DNA of 58,446 nucleotides from Candidatus Omnitrophota bacterium (GTDB lineage Bacteria > Omnitrophota > Gorgyraeia > Duberdicusellales > 4484-171): NCBI GenBank assembly GCA_003154195.1, contig PMCS01000032.1:1-58446 (forward strand). The letters are read 5' to 3'. A program made the position numbers and the translations under genes. The notes under the pieces are model-generated. The model ran no database searches and was not told the origin of the DNA. It saw nothing but the letters and a program-made list of their open reading frames with translations. Position 1 is the stretch's first letter. Every line of letters begins with the position of its first letter. Positions 8,091 to 19,310 of this stretch are shown in pieces.

Positions 8091-9020
8091 ATGAAATATA
8101 TATTTTTCGGAAGCTCGGTTTTCGCCAAAATCACCCTGGAAGAGTTAATTAAAAATAATTTTTCTCCTTCGCTGGTAGTAAGCCAACCGGATAAGCCCAA
8201 GGGAAGGCACTTGAAAGTCTATCCTACCCTGGTGAGCGCGTTCGCGCAGGAAAAAGGCCTTACCCTGCTCAGGCCGGCATCATTAAAAACAAATGAAATA
8301 CTGGAAACGCTGGAAAAAGAACAAGCCGATTTTTTCATCGTCGCCGACTATGGTAAAATTTTACCACCGCAAATTTTAACGATACCGAAGGTACTTCCTT
8401 TAGCGATACATCCTTCGATCTTACCGCGTTACCGCGGGCCGGCGCCGATAAACTGGGCATTGATCAACGGCGATAAAGAGACCGGGATAAGCATATTTAA
8501 AATAAACGAACAAGTCGACGAGGGCGACATAATATTGCAAAAAAATATGGCGATAACCGAAACTGACGATGTTCTCTCCCTGACCACCCGGCTCGCCATA
8601 GACGGAGCGGCTTGCGCGATGGAAGTAATGGAGAAAATAAAAAATAACAACTACGCTCTTATCCGCCAGAACCAATCTTCCGCCTCCTACGACCGGAAAT
8701 TGAAAAAAGAAGACGGCCGGATCGATTGGAATTTACCTTCGTTAAAAATAGTAAATCTTGTCCACGGCACATCAGGCTGGCCGTCGGCGTATACGCGTTA
8801 CCGGGGAAAAATCATTAAAATACTGGAAGCGGAAACTTCCGCGATGGAAACGGACAACCCGGCCGCGAGCATCGTTAAAATCGACTCCGGCGGGATATAT
8901 GTCGCCGCCGAGAAAAGCGCGGTAAAAATAAAAAAAGTAAAACTGGAAGGCAAAAACGAAATGAGCGCCTGGGCATTTTCGCGCGGCCACAGAATTTCTG
9001 TGGGGGAGAAGTTCGGGTGA
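8091..9020 (+). CDS. fmt: Methionyl-tRNA formyltransferase
   Basis: Formylates Met-tRNAfMet with 10-formyl-tetrahydrofolate. N-terminal hydrolase fold starts KYIFFGSSVFA; the signature HPSILPRYRGPAPINWALINGDKETG near residues 105-125 contains the catalytic His, and the Asp of VDEGDI follows. A C-terminal domain has TSGWPSAYTRYRGK. Length 309 is normal. It lies five bases after the PriA-like gene; the priA-fmt neighbourhood is common in bacteria and supports both calls. No def gene is visible here. Confidence 0.93.
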   Translation: MKYIFFGSSVFAKITLEELIKNNFSPSLVVSQPDKPKGRHLKVYPTLVSAFAQEKGLTLLRPASLKTNEILETLEKEQADFFIVADYGKILPPQILTIPKVLPLAIHPSILPRYRGPAPINWALINGDKETGISIFKINEQVDEGDIILQKNMAITETDDVLSLTTRLAIDGAACAMEVMEKIKNNNYALIRQNQSSASYDRKLKKEDGRIDWNLPSLKIVNLVHGTSGWPSAYTRYRGKIIKILEAETSAMETDNPAASIVKIDSGGIYVAAEKSAVKIKKVKLEGKNEMSAWAFSRGHRISVGEKFG

Positions 9021-12000
9021 GTACTGCACCGCGTTACCTAATGAAAAAGGTGTCTGTCCCCTTTACCTTTATAATAAAACGATCCGCGATATATCTTTGT
9101 TTTTTTATATCGGGAGCGGCCGGGCTCATTTATGAAGTCGTCTGGGATAAATACCTGGCGCTGATTTTAGGAAGCACGACTTACGCCCACACGCTGGTTC
9201 TGGCAACTTTCATGGCCGGCTTGGCGCTGGGAAATTTCTTTCTGGGGAGCCTGGCGGATAAAATAAAAAACCGGCTGTCTTTTTACGCGTGGCTGGAAAT
9301 CGCCGTCGCGGTTTTCGGCATCTTTACGCCCAACCTTTTTGTCTTCGCGAAAACAATATACCTGGGGATCGCCAAATCTTTTGCATTAAACTACGCCGGG
9401 ATACTGGGCGTAAAATTCTTAGTCTGCGCTTTAATCATGCTCATCCCTACAATTCTGATGGGGGGAACCCTTCCGGTATTAAGCACTCTATTGACCACTT
9501 CTTTCAAGAAAAGAGGGGAAACGATCGCGCGGCTGTATTATATCAACAGCGCCGGAGCGGTACTGGGAACGATCGCCGCCGGATTCTACCTTATTTACCG
9601 GTTAGGATTTTCCGCTTCGATTACCGTCGCGGCGCTGCTTAATCTTTTCGCCGGCCTGGCCGCCTTAACCGTACAAAAAAGCTGCGAAAAAAACGGCGCG
9701 GCAAAGGAAGCCGGCGAAAAATGTTTCCGCCGGGAACCGGATACGGCGGAAGAAGAAAACTTTTATTCAAAAAAAATAATAAAATTCTGCTTATTCGCGA
9801 TTTTTACTTCCGGCGCGGTCGCGATGCTTTACGAAATAACCTGGACCAGGCTGCTTTCGCTCGTATTCGGCGCTTCAACCTATTCGTTTTCCCTGATGCT
9901 GGCGGCATTTATCTGCGGCATAACCATCGGAGCGCATATCATTTCCAAATATATGCCGCAAACCCGCCGGGCTTTTCTGGTTTTAGGCCTCTGCGAAACG
10001 GCAATCGGCCTGTCCCTGATTATTTGCCTGCCGTTTTACGAACGCCTGCCTTATTGGTTTATACAATTATCGCAAATGTTTTCGCACCGTCCGGAAACGT
10101 TCTCATCGTTCGAAGCGAGCAAATTTACACTCGCGTTCCTGGTGATGCTGCCGTCAACGATATTTTTAGGGATGACCTTGCCCTTAACCGGTAAAATCGT
10201 ATCCGATAAATTCAACCTTTTAGGAAAAAAAATCGGCTTAGCCTTCTCAATCAATACCGCCGGAAATATTGCCGGCGCGCTTATCGCCGGATTGATCCTG
10301 CTGCCCCTGCTCGGGCTGCAGGGAATAATGAAATTCGGCATCGCGGTAAATATATTACTGGGAATTGCCATAATCGCCCTGGATAATACCCTTAAGAATA
10401 ATAAAAAAATAGCGGTTTCCGCTTCGCTGGGCGCGCTACTCTTAGCTTATATCGTATTTTTGCCGGGATGGAATAATGTTGTCTTCACCTTCCAACCTTT
10501 CCGGCAAACTTCTTTCGGGGGAAGCTTCGGCCGGTTTAAAAAATACGCGGCAGAAAACCAGAATATTCTTTTTTATAAAGACGGCCGCGACGCCACCGTA
10601 ATGGTCACCCGCATACAAAAGCGACTGCAGCTCTTTACCAACGGCAAGGTCGAAGCTTCGACCGGCACCGATATGCCCACACAAGCGATAATGGCGCACT
10701 TGCCTTTGATATTAAAACCCGGCGCGGAAAATGTGCTGGCGGTAGGCCTGGCCAGCGGCGTGACTTGCGGTGCCGCCCTGCGCCATCCGATCAAAAGCCT
10801 CGATGTCCTTGAAATCTGCCCCTCGGTCGCGCAAGCTACCAAATATTTTAAAAATTTCAACCATGACCCCCTAAGCGACAAACGGCTTCATTTATACCTT
10901 GAAGACGCCAAAACTTTTTTGCAGCGAATAGACAAAAAATATGATCTTATAATCAGCGAACCGTCCAATCCCTGGGCCAGCGGCATCGGCGAATTATTCT
11001 CCACGGAATATTTTAATGACTGCGCCCGGCGCTTAAACCCGGCCGGATTGATGGCCCAATGGGTCCAGGCGTACGAAATAGATGAAAAAACGTTTCAGAC
11101 AATCCTGCGGACATTTTGCGCGGTTTTTCCTGATGTATCCCTGTGGAACATCTCCGCAACCGATATCATCATAATCGGCTCCCGGCGAAACCATAGGATT
11201 GATTTAGACGAATCAGAAAAAAGGATGGCCGTCCCGTCCGTGAAGGAAGACATGGCAAGATTAAATATTAAAGATTTATTCACCTTATTAAGCCTGCAAA
11301 TAGGGTCCGGCGAAACCCTGGGTAAATACCTTAATAAAAACGGCCCAAAAAATAGCGACTATTTTCCCATCATAGAATACAACGCGCCATTAGCGCTTTA
11401 TACGCGCGATAACGTTAATCAATATATCTATAATATTGACGAACGTAAGTTAAGCCTGGAAAATACCCATCTCATAATAAAACAATATCTTAAAACGCAT
11501 GAAATAAGTTCCGCCGGATTAAACAATCTCTATGAGTGTATCGCCGGCAGCCAAAGCATAAACGAAAATCTGATTTATGCGACAGCATATAAATGGCATA
11601 ATGACTACCCGCGGGACAAGGCGGCGATAAAAGCGTATACCCGGTACAATACCGCCGGCCTGGAAGCGGCAATAGCCCTATGGAGGGATATGCCGGATAA
11701 AACTACTGACGAAGCGAAGAGCTATCTTAACGCCGTCATCGCACGGTACACTAAACTGCGCTCATTCTTAACAGCCGATGTCTTTAGCGACACCCTGCGC
11801 AAAATCGAAGATTTCCTGGCGTCATACCAGGACAATAAAACCTGGCTTTACAAGATACTTGCCGACCTTTTCCTTAACGACAATAACTATGAAATGGCTA
11901 TCAGTTATTACAAAAAAGCGGAGGAACTGTCGGCGGCCGACGGGAAAAACGATCGAACCGGAAGCGCTGAATACAAGGAAATACTAGATAATATGTCCCG

Positions 12001-12133
12001 GGCATATTTTTACAGTGGAAAACTGGAAGAAGCGGTTTACTATACGCAAAAAGCGCTTTCCGCGGATAAAAATAACCTCCGGACAAAAACGCTCTTAAAC
12101 GCAATTGACGATTATAGACGTAATCCCTTTTAA
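9017..12133 (+). CDS. Giant membrane spermidine synthase-like protein with TPR tail
   Basis: 1038 residues in three parts. Residues about 25-230 and 260-480 are two polytopic halves (roughly 12-14 membrane segments), each with the MLYE(I/V)xW-type start (GLIYEVVWDKYLALILGSTTY, MLYEITWTRLLSLVFGASTY). About 520-740 is a spermidine-synthase/class I methyltransferase fold (LAVGLASGVTCGAALRHP, LDVLEICPSV, EDAKTFL, ISEPSNPWASGIGELFS). About 880-1038 contains TPR-like repeats. The product is unknown; such fused MFS/spermidine-synthase proteins are widespread and uncharacterised. GTG 9017 overlaps the fmt stop by four bases and has GGGGGAG upstream; ATG 9041 is the alternative with a poor ribosome site. 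Confidence 0.75.
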   Translation: MSTAPRYLMKKVSVPFTFIIKRSAIYLCFFISGAAGLIYEVVWDKYLALILGSTTYAHTLVLATFMAGLALGNFFLGSLADKIKNRLSFYAWLEIAVAVFGIFTPNLFVFAKTIYLGIAKSFALNYAGILGVKFLVCALIMLIPTILMGGTLPVLSTLLTTSFKKRGETIARLYYINSAGAVLGTIAAGFYLIYRLGFSASITVAALLNLFAGLAALTVQKSCEKNGAAKEAGEKCFRREPDTAEEENFYSKKIIKFCLFAIFTSGAVAMLYEITWTRLLSLVFGASTYSFSLMLAAFICGITIGAHIISKYMPQTRRAFLVLGLCETAIGLSLIICLPFYERLPYWFIQLSQMFSHRPETFSSFEASKFTLAFLVMLPSTIFLGMTLPLTGKIVSDKFNLLGKKIGLAFSINTAGNIAGALIAGLILLPLLGLQGIMKFGIAVNILLGIAIIALDNTLKNNKKIAVSASLGALLLAYIVFLPGWNNVVFTFQPFRQTSFGGSFGRFKKYAAENQNILFYKDGRDATVMVTRIQKRLQLFTNGKVEASTGTDMPTQAIMAHLPLILKPGAENVLAVGLASGVTCGAALRHPIKSLDVLEICPSVAQATKYFKNFNHDPLSDKRLHLYLEDAKTFLQRIDKKYDLIISEPSNPWASGIGELFSTEYFNDCARRLNPAGLMAQWVQAYEIDEKTFQTILRTFCAVFPDVSLWNISATDIIIIGSRRNHRIDLDESEKRMAVPSVKEDMARLNIKDLFTLLSLQIGSGETLGKYLNKNGPKNSDYFPIIEYNAPLALYTRDNVNQYIYNIDERKLSLENTHLIIKQYLKTHEISSAGLNNLYECIAGSQSINENLIYATAYKWHNDYPRDKAAIKAYTRYNTAGLEAAIALWRDMPDKTTDEAKSYLNAVIARYTKLRSFLTADVFSDTLRKIEDFLASYQDNKTWLYKILADLFLNDNNYEMAISYYKKAEELSAADGKNDRTGSAEYKEILDNMSRAYFYSGKLEEAVYYTQKALSADKNNLRTKTLLNAIDDYRRNPF

Positions 12134-12136
12134 CAA

Positions 12137-12197
12137 ATTATTTCGCAGGTTTCCGCGAAATAATTTGACGGATATTTTTTTGCGCAGCAAAAAAAAT
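12137..12197. repeat. Two stacked AT-rich hairpins before acyP
   Basis: AAATTATTTCGC pairs with GCGAAATAATTT, and ATATTTTTTTGC pairs with GCAAAAAAAATAT. The second stem reaches the acyP start codon, leaving no visible Shine-Dalgarno sequence, so initiation may depend on structure or coupling. Confidence 0.45.
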
Positions 12198-12470
12198 ATG
12201 AATAAACATTACCATATTTATTTTTCCGGACAAGTCCAGGGAATCGGCTTTCGCTACGCCGCCCTTAACGCCGCCAACCGTTACGGGGTAAACGGATGGG
12301 TGAGAAACTGCCGCGATGGGAAAGTGGAGATAGAAGCGGAAGGCAGCCCCGATGATTTGAATAATTTTTTAAACCACCTGGAATCGGAATTCGGCAGCTA
12401 CATAAAAAAAGTCGACCGGAAAGAGCTCGCGGCCGGCGGAGAACGGAAAGGATTTGAAATAAAATACTAA
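12198..12470 (+). CDS. acyP: Acylphosphatase
   Basis: Small 90-residue enzyme hydrolysing acyl phosphates. The signature SGQVQGIGFRYAA (residues 10-22) supplies the phosphate-binding loop and catalytic Arg, and GWVRNCRDGKVEIEAEG holds the catalytic Asn. The start is ATG 12198, since a longer reading from 12105 has no family similarity. The gene is followed after two bases by a GT-C-like membrane gene. Confident family call. Confidence 0.93.
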   Translation: MNKHYHIYFSGQVQGIGFRYAALNAANRYGVNGWVRNCRDGKVEIEAEGSPDDLNNFLNHLESEFGSYIKKVDRKELAAGGERKGFEIKY

Positions 12471-12472
12471 AT

Positions 12473-13768
12473 ATGAAATACCTCGATTATTTTTTAAAAA
12501 AACCTTACGCTACTCCTTTTTTTTTATTCTTAATAGCCTTTTGTATTTTTGTCGCGGGAATGCGCTATATGGCCAGCGGCGATGCTATCCCTGCCATACT
12601 CTTGCCGATTTCGCTTATCCATGAACGCAACCTTGACTTCAACGAATTCGTAAAAAACAAAAATCACCTGCCGTACCCTTTTCGCAACGTTAACGGACGG
12701 ATTGTATCTAATTTTCCCATATTGCCCGGCCTTCTGAATACCCCCATTTTTCTTCTTGCTTATTTTTTTGGGATGAGCCTCCAACAAATGGCAAAATGGA
12801 GGATTTTATTAAGTCTGCTATCCGCCGCGGCCATAGCTTCTCTTTCCGTAGTCTTTATGTACCTGGCGTTAAAAATAATAACTTCCCGGAATAAGGCGAT
12901 ATTTTTTTCTTTGGTTTACGCCCTGGCCACCAGCGCCTGGAGCGTCGCCGCCATAGGAATCTGGCAACACGGCCCTTCGATAATGTTCATTACCGCCGCC
13001 TTATGGTTGTTATTGCGCAAAGACCGATACCTGCCTTATTCCGGCTTATTGTTATCTCTGGCTTTTTTCAACCGGCCGTCTAACTTATTGATCGCTCTGC
13101 CGTTAACGATATATGTTTTTCTTCATTACCGACAGTATTTCCGAACATACCTTACCGCCGCCCTGTTGCCCGTACCTTTCTTTCTATCGTATTCTTATGT
13201 CTACTTTAATAAGCCTTTATTTATTTATGGCTTCCCTCTCGATTTAAGCGACAATCTTTTCGCCGGCATGGCCGGTTCCTTATTCAGCCCAAGCCATGGT
13301 ATCTTTATTTTCACCCCCATCCTTCTCTTCAGCGCAGGGCCTTTAATAAAATCGCTTTCCCCCAAAAAATACGATATCTTTTATACATACTTAGCCGTTG
13401 CCGCGATGGCGGTATTGCTCCTGCACTCCCAACGGCTGGACTGGTACGGCGGATGGAGTTATAGTTATCGGTATTTAGTCGAAACGCTCCCGATACTGAC
13501 TATCTTCCTTGTTTTGGCCTGGGAAGAAAATATTTCGAAAAAATTATATTTAAGATTTATTTTCTCGTTTTTATTGCTCTGGTCGGTTTACACCCAGATC
13601 CTGGGCGCTTACATTTATCCCAGCGGATTCGACAACTACTCCCTCGGGGATCCCAAATGTTTAAACGAATGTAGAATAAAGCGTTTATGGAATTTCAAGG
13701 ATAACGAAATAACTCGGTGCTCGACAATCTTATTTGCTAAAACCTGGGGTAATTGGAAAAAACTATAG
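12473..13768 (+). CDS. Polytopic membrane protein, GT-C glycosyltransferase-like (copy A)
   Basis: 431 residues with about 10-11 membrane helices. Features fit GT-C lipid-linked sugar transferases: an acidic first loop (SGDAIPAILLPISLI, ERNLDFNEF), NGRIVSNFPILPGLLNTP, a SPSHGIFIFTPIL loop and WYGGWSYSYRYLVETLP. No family can be named with certainty. The next gene is a tandem paralogue with near-identical first and last thirds and a divergent middle. The start lies two bases after the acyP stop. The role is probably sugar transfer to an envelope polymer, inferred from topology only. Confidence 0.65.
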   Translation: MKYLDYFLKKPYATPFFLFLIAFCIFVAGMRYMASGDAIPAILLPISLIHERNLDFNEFVKNKNHLPYPFRNVNGRIVSNFPILPGLLNTPIFLLAYFFGMSLQQMAKWRILLSLLSAAAIASLSVVFMYLALKIITSRNKAIFFSLVYALATSAWSVAAIGIWQHGPSIMFITAALWLLLRKDRYLPYSGLLLSLAFFNRPSNLLIALPLTIYVFLHYRQYFRTYLTAALLPVPFFLSYSYVYFNKPLFIYGFPLDLSDNLFAGMAGSLFSPSHGIFIFTPILLFSAGPLIKSLSPKKYDIFYTYLAVAAMAVLLLHSQRLDWYGGWSYSYRYLVETLPILTIFLVLAWEENISKKLYLRFIFSFLLLWSVYTQILGAYIYPSGFDNYSLGDPKCLNECRIKRLWNFKDNEITRCSTILFAKTWGNWKKL

Positions 13769-13854
13769 CTCCCCCAGAGGCTAGTCCACCCGGCCGCGGA
13801 CAGGCGTGATTTTCCAGCCAGGGGACAAGCATAGGGTGGGGCGAAAGATTAAAT

Positions 13855-17157
<3,303 letters not shown>

Positions 17158-17158
<1 letters not shown>

Positions 17159-17197
17159 TAAAAATAACCCGCCCGCGGGCGGGTTATTTTTATCGGC
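17158..17197 (+). terminator. Terminator after ligA with TTTATCGGC end
   Basis: A perfect 36-base palindrome (17158-17193) with a CCCGCC/GGCGGG core and flanking A and T runs, followed by CGGC. It belongs to a group of four gene-end hairpins (also 19087, 26065, 36193) whose 3' arm runs into TTTATCGGC. Confidence 0.8.
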
Positions 17198-17212
17198 GAA
17201 ACGGTTGATTTT

Positions 17213-17245
17213 TTATTTTTCGCAAAGCGAAAAATAAAAAAGGGG
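17213..17245. repeat. 15-bp hairpin, loop AAA, before the CpaF-type gene
   Basis: TTTTTTATTTTTCGC and its complement enclose AAA and end just before the GGGGGAC ribosome site of the gene at 17250. Confidence 0.5.
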
Positions 17246-17249
17246 GACT

Positions 17250-18521
17250 ATGGAGGAATTAGATTTAAAAGAAATAAAAAAAGAAATCAAAAAAATGTTG
17301 CAGGACGAAATGCTCGCGAATAAGGCGCGGCCGGATATGTCGGAAAAAAACCGCGAAAAAATCGGCGAATATATCGATAGAATTTTATACCGCCTGGCGC
17401 GTTCCAAAAGAATAAACTTAAGCGAAGACGACACAAAACGACTGAGAGAGCAGCTCATCTCGGAATTTACCGGTTATGGGATTCTTCAGCCCCTTTTGGA
17501 TGACCCGACAATCAGCGACATTATGATCAACGGCCTCAAGCAGATATGCGTTGAGCGTCAGGGCCGGCTCGAACAAACCAATATAACGTTTAGCGATGAG
17601 AACGAGATGGCTGACGTAATTCAGAAAATGCTCACCGAAAGCGGCAAGCGCCTTGACCGGTCGTCGCCTTATGTGGATTTACGCATACAAAACGGCGTCC
17701 GGGTAACCGCGGTCATTCCGCCGATATCCCCCTTAAGCCCGATCGCGTTGATACGTAAAAGAGCGAAAGGAACGTTTAGTTTTAAAGATTTAACGGAAAA
17801 GGGAACGATTACCCCCAAGGTTCTTCAATTTTTGAAATACTGCGTCATCAGCCGGCTTAATATCTTAATCGCCGGCGGCACCGGCGTAGGCAAAACCACT
17901 CTACTCAACCTGATTATAAAAGAGTTTATTCCCGAATACGCGCGCTTGGTCATAATAGAAGATACCGAAGAAATAGTCATCGATGACACCCAGCATTTTA
18001 TCAAATTATTAACCCAACCCTCAAATATCGAGGGCAAAGGTGAAATAACCCTGCAGGATTTAGTAAGGCTTTCCCTCCATTTGCGACCGGACCGGATTAT
18101 TATCGGCGAAGTCAGGGGCGCGGAAGCGTTTAACTTGCTGCAAGCGATCAATACCGGCCACGAAGGCTCAATGTGCACAATCCACGCCAACGACTGCGAA
18201 GACGCGATAAACCGCCTGGTTCTGCTGTCGCTGATGGACAACGCCAACATCCCCGACAATGTGATTAGAAGAATGGTAGCGTCGGGATTACAGCTCATCA
18301 TCCACTCGGTAAGAATGCCCGGGGGAGAACGTAAAATCTCGCAGATATCCGAACTTTTGTCCGAAGGGGACCGGATAATCGTCAAAAACATCTTCAATCT
18401 TAAACGTATTACCCGGGAAAACAAAGAGATATCGGAACTTACTCACACCGGCTATGTGCCGTCTTTCGCGGAACATTTGAAAATAATGGCGGGGATGCCG
18501 GAGGATTTCTTTACTAAATAA
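17250..18521 (+). CDS. CpaF/TadA-type secretion ATPase
   Basis: Hexameric ATPase of the type II/IV secretion superfamily, 423 residues. N-terminal helical domain with TGYGILQPLLDDPTISDIMINGLKQI; Walker A GGTGVGKTT near residue 208; Asp box IIEDTEEI; Walker B LRPDRIIIGEVRGAEA; His box TGHEGSMCTIHAND. This is closest to the Flp/Tad pilus motor. No pilin, TadB/C or secretin genes lie in the window, so the rest of the machine must be elsewhere or this ATPase serves another system. Ribosome site GGGGGAC precedes the start. Confidence 0.85.
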   Translation: MEELDLKEIKKEIKKMLQDEMLANKARPDMSEKNREKIGEYIDRILYRLARSKRINLSEDDTKRLREQLISEFTGYGILQPLLDDPTISDIMINGLKQICVERQGRLEQTNITFSDENEMADVIQKMLTESGKRLDRSSPYVDLRIQNGVRVTAVIPPISPLSPIALIRKRAKGTFSFKDLTEKGTITPKVLQFLKYCVISRLNILIAGGTGVGKTTLLNLIIKEFIPEYARLVIIEDTEEIVIDDTQHFIKLLTQPSNIEGKGEITLQDLVRLSLHLRPDRIIIGEVRGAEAFNLLQAINTGHEGSMCTIHANDCEDAINRLVLLSLMDNANIPDNVIRRMVASGLQLIIHSVRMPGGERKISQISELLSEGDRIIVKNIFNLKRITRENKEISELTHTGYVPSFAEHLKIMAGMPEDFFTK

Positions 18522-18523
18522 AT

Positions 18524-18710
18524 AAAAACCAAAAACCTACCGCTAAGGCGCAAAGACACCAAGATTATGAATACGCCATTTCATTTTAAATTGTTCGTTG
18601 ACCATTTATCATTTCAAATTTTTAAAAATGATAACTTTAAAATGAATTAGTCGTTAGTTTTTTGTGCCTTAGTGCCCTGGTGGTTGATCTTTGGTTTTGT
18701 CTTATGTTTT
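18524..18710. repeat. MITE-like repeat, second full copy
   Basis: AAAAACCAAAAACC with CGCTAAGGCGCAAAGACACCAAG at one end and GTGCCTTAGTGCCC with TGGTGG, TTTGGTTTTG at the other match the element at 3265-3415. Inside, TTCATTTTAAA/TTTAAAATGAA and ATCATTT/AAATGAT form nested stems. No open frame. Confidence 0.6.
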
Positions 18711-18727
18711 AATTGGGAAGGAGGAAG

Positions 18728-19090
18728 ATGAAAAAAATCCTGGTGGTCGACGACGAAAGAAAAATCGTACAGGCAATCGAAGAGGAATTAAAAAAGAACG
18801 GATTCCAAGTTATTACGGCGTATGACGGCCAGGAAGGATTAGAAAAAGTACGCAGCGAAAAACCGGACCTGGTTATTTTAGACCGGATTATGCCCAAGCT
18901 GCATGGGCAAATAATTCTTAACATGATGCGGCAGGATGATTCTCTTAAATCCGTACCGGTCATCATGCTGACCGCCGATAAAACTCCTGAGGACATCGTC
19001 CAAAGCATGGTTGAGGGCGGCGCGGTCGGATATATCGTAAAACCTTTTGAGATGAAAGAATTAATCGAAACCGTTAAAAAATTTTTATAA
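18728..19090 (+). CDS. Single-domain response regulator receiver
   Basis: CheY-like protein of 120 residues consisting only of a receiver domain. The acidic pair is D8-D9, the phospho-acceptor D52 in VILDRIMP, the Thr of MLTADK and the Lys of VKPFEM are all present, so phosphorylation competence is expected. There is no output domain. The start is ATG 18728, with AAGGAGGA just upstream. No kinase is adjacent; the nearest kinases are at 41293 and 52707. It may signal to a kinase complex or to the upstream ATPase, but that is not shown. Confidence 0.9.
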   Translation: MKKILVVDDERKIVQAIEEELKKNGFQVITAYDGQEGLEKVRSEKPDLVILDRIMPKLHGQIILNMMRQDDSLKSVPVIMLTADKTPEDIVQSMVEGGAVGYIVKPFEMKELIETVKKFL

Positions 19091-19129
19091 ATCTACCTTG
19101 TATCGAAACTACAAGGTAGATTTATCGGC
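19087..19129 (+). terminator. Terminator after the receiver gene with TTTATCGGC end
   Basis: A perfect 16-bp stem (19087-19102/19110-19125, loop TCGAAAC) overlapping the stop codon and followed by CGGC. Same design as the hairpins after ligA, rtcB and the FadL gene. Confidence 0.75.
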
Positions 19130-19241
19130 TACCCTGCCGCACAAAATCAACGCTTTTGCCTGTTCCCCCAACAAAATCAACCCTGTTTTCACCTCTCGCC
19201 TATTGCCTTAACCCGAGGGGTATATTTTTTTGGCGCACACC

Positions 19242-19271
19242 TTGAAATATACGTATTAAATATGGTATATT
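19242..19271 (+). promoter_or_regulatory. Sigma-70-type promoter for the large exported protein
   Basis: TTGAAA (19242-19247), an 18-base spacer and TATATT (19266-19271). It lies 40 bases before the start at 19311. Confidence 0.6.
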
Positions 19272-19310
19272 ATATATTAGAGAGGACAAACTATTGTCCT
19301 GGCCTACGCT

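Noticed and set aside
9041-9060. Alternative start ATG 9041 for the spermidine-synthase-like gene
   Set aside because: It has no good ribosome site and lies in a GGTGTCTGTCCC repeat word; GTG 9017 has GGGGGAG and a four-base overlap with fmt. Not excluded, only less likely.
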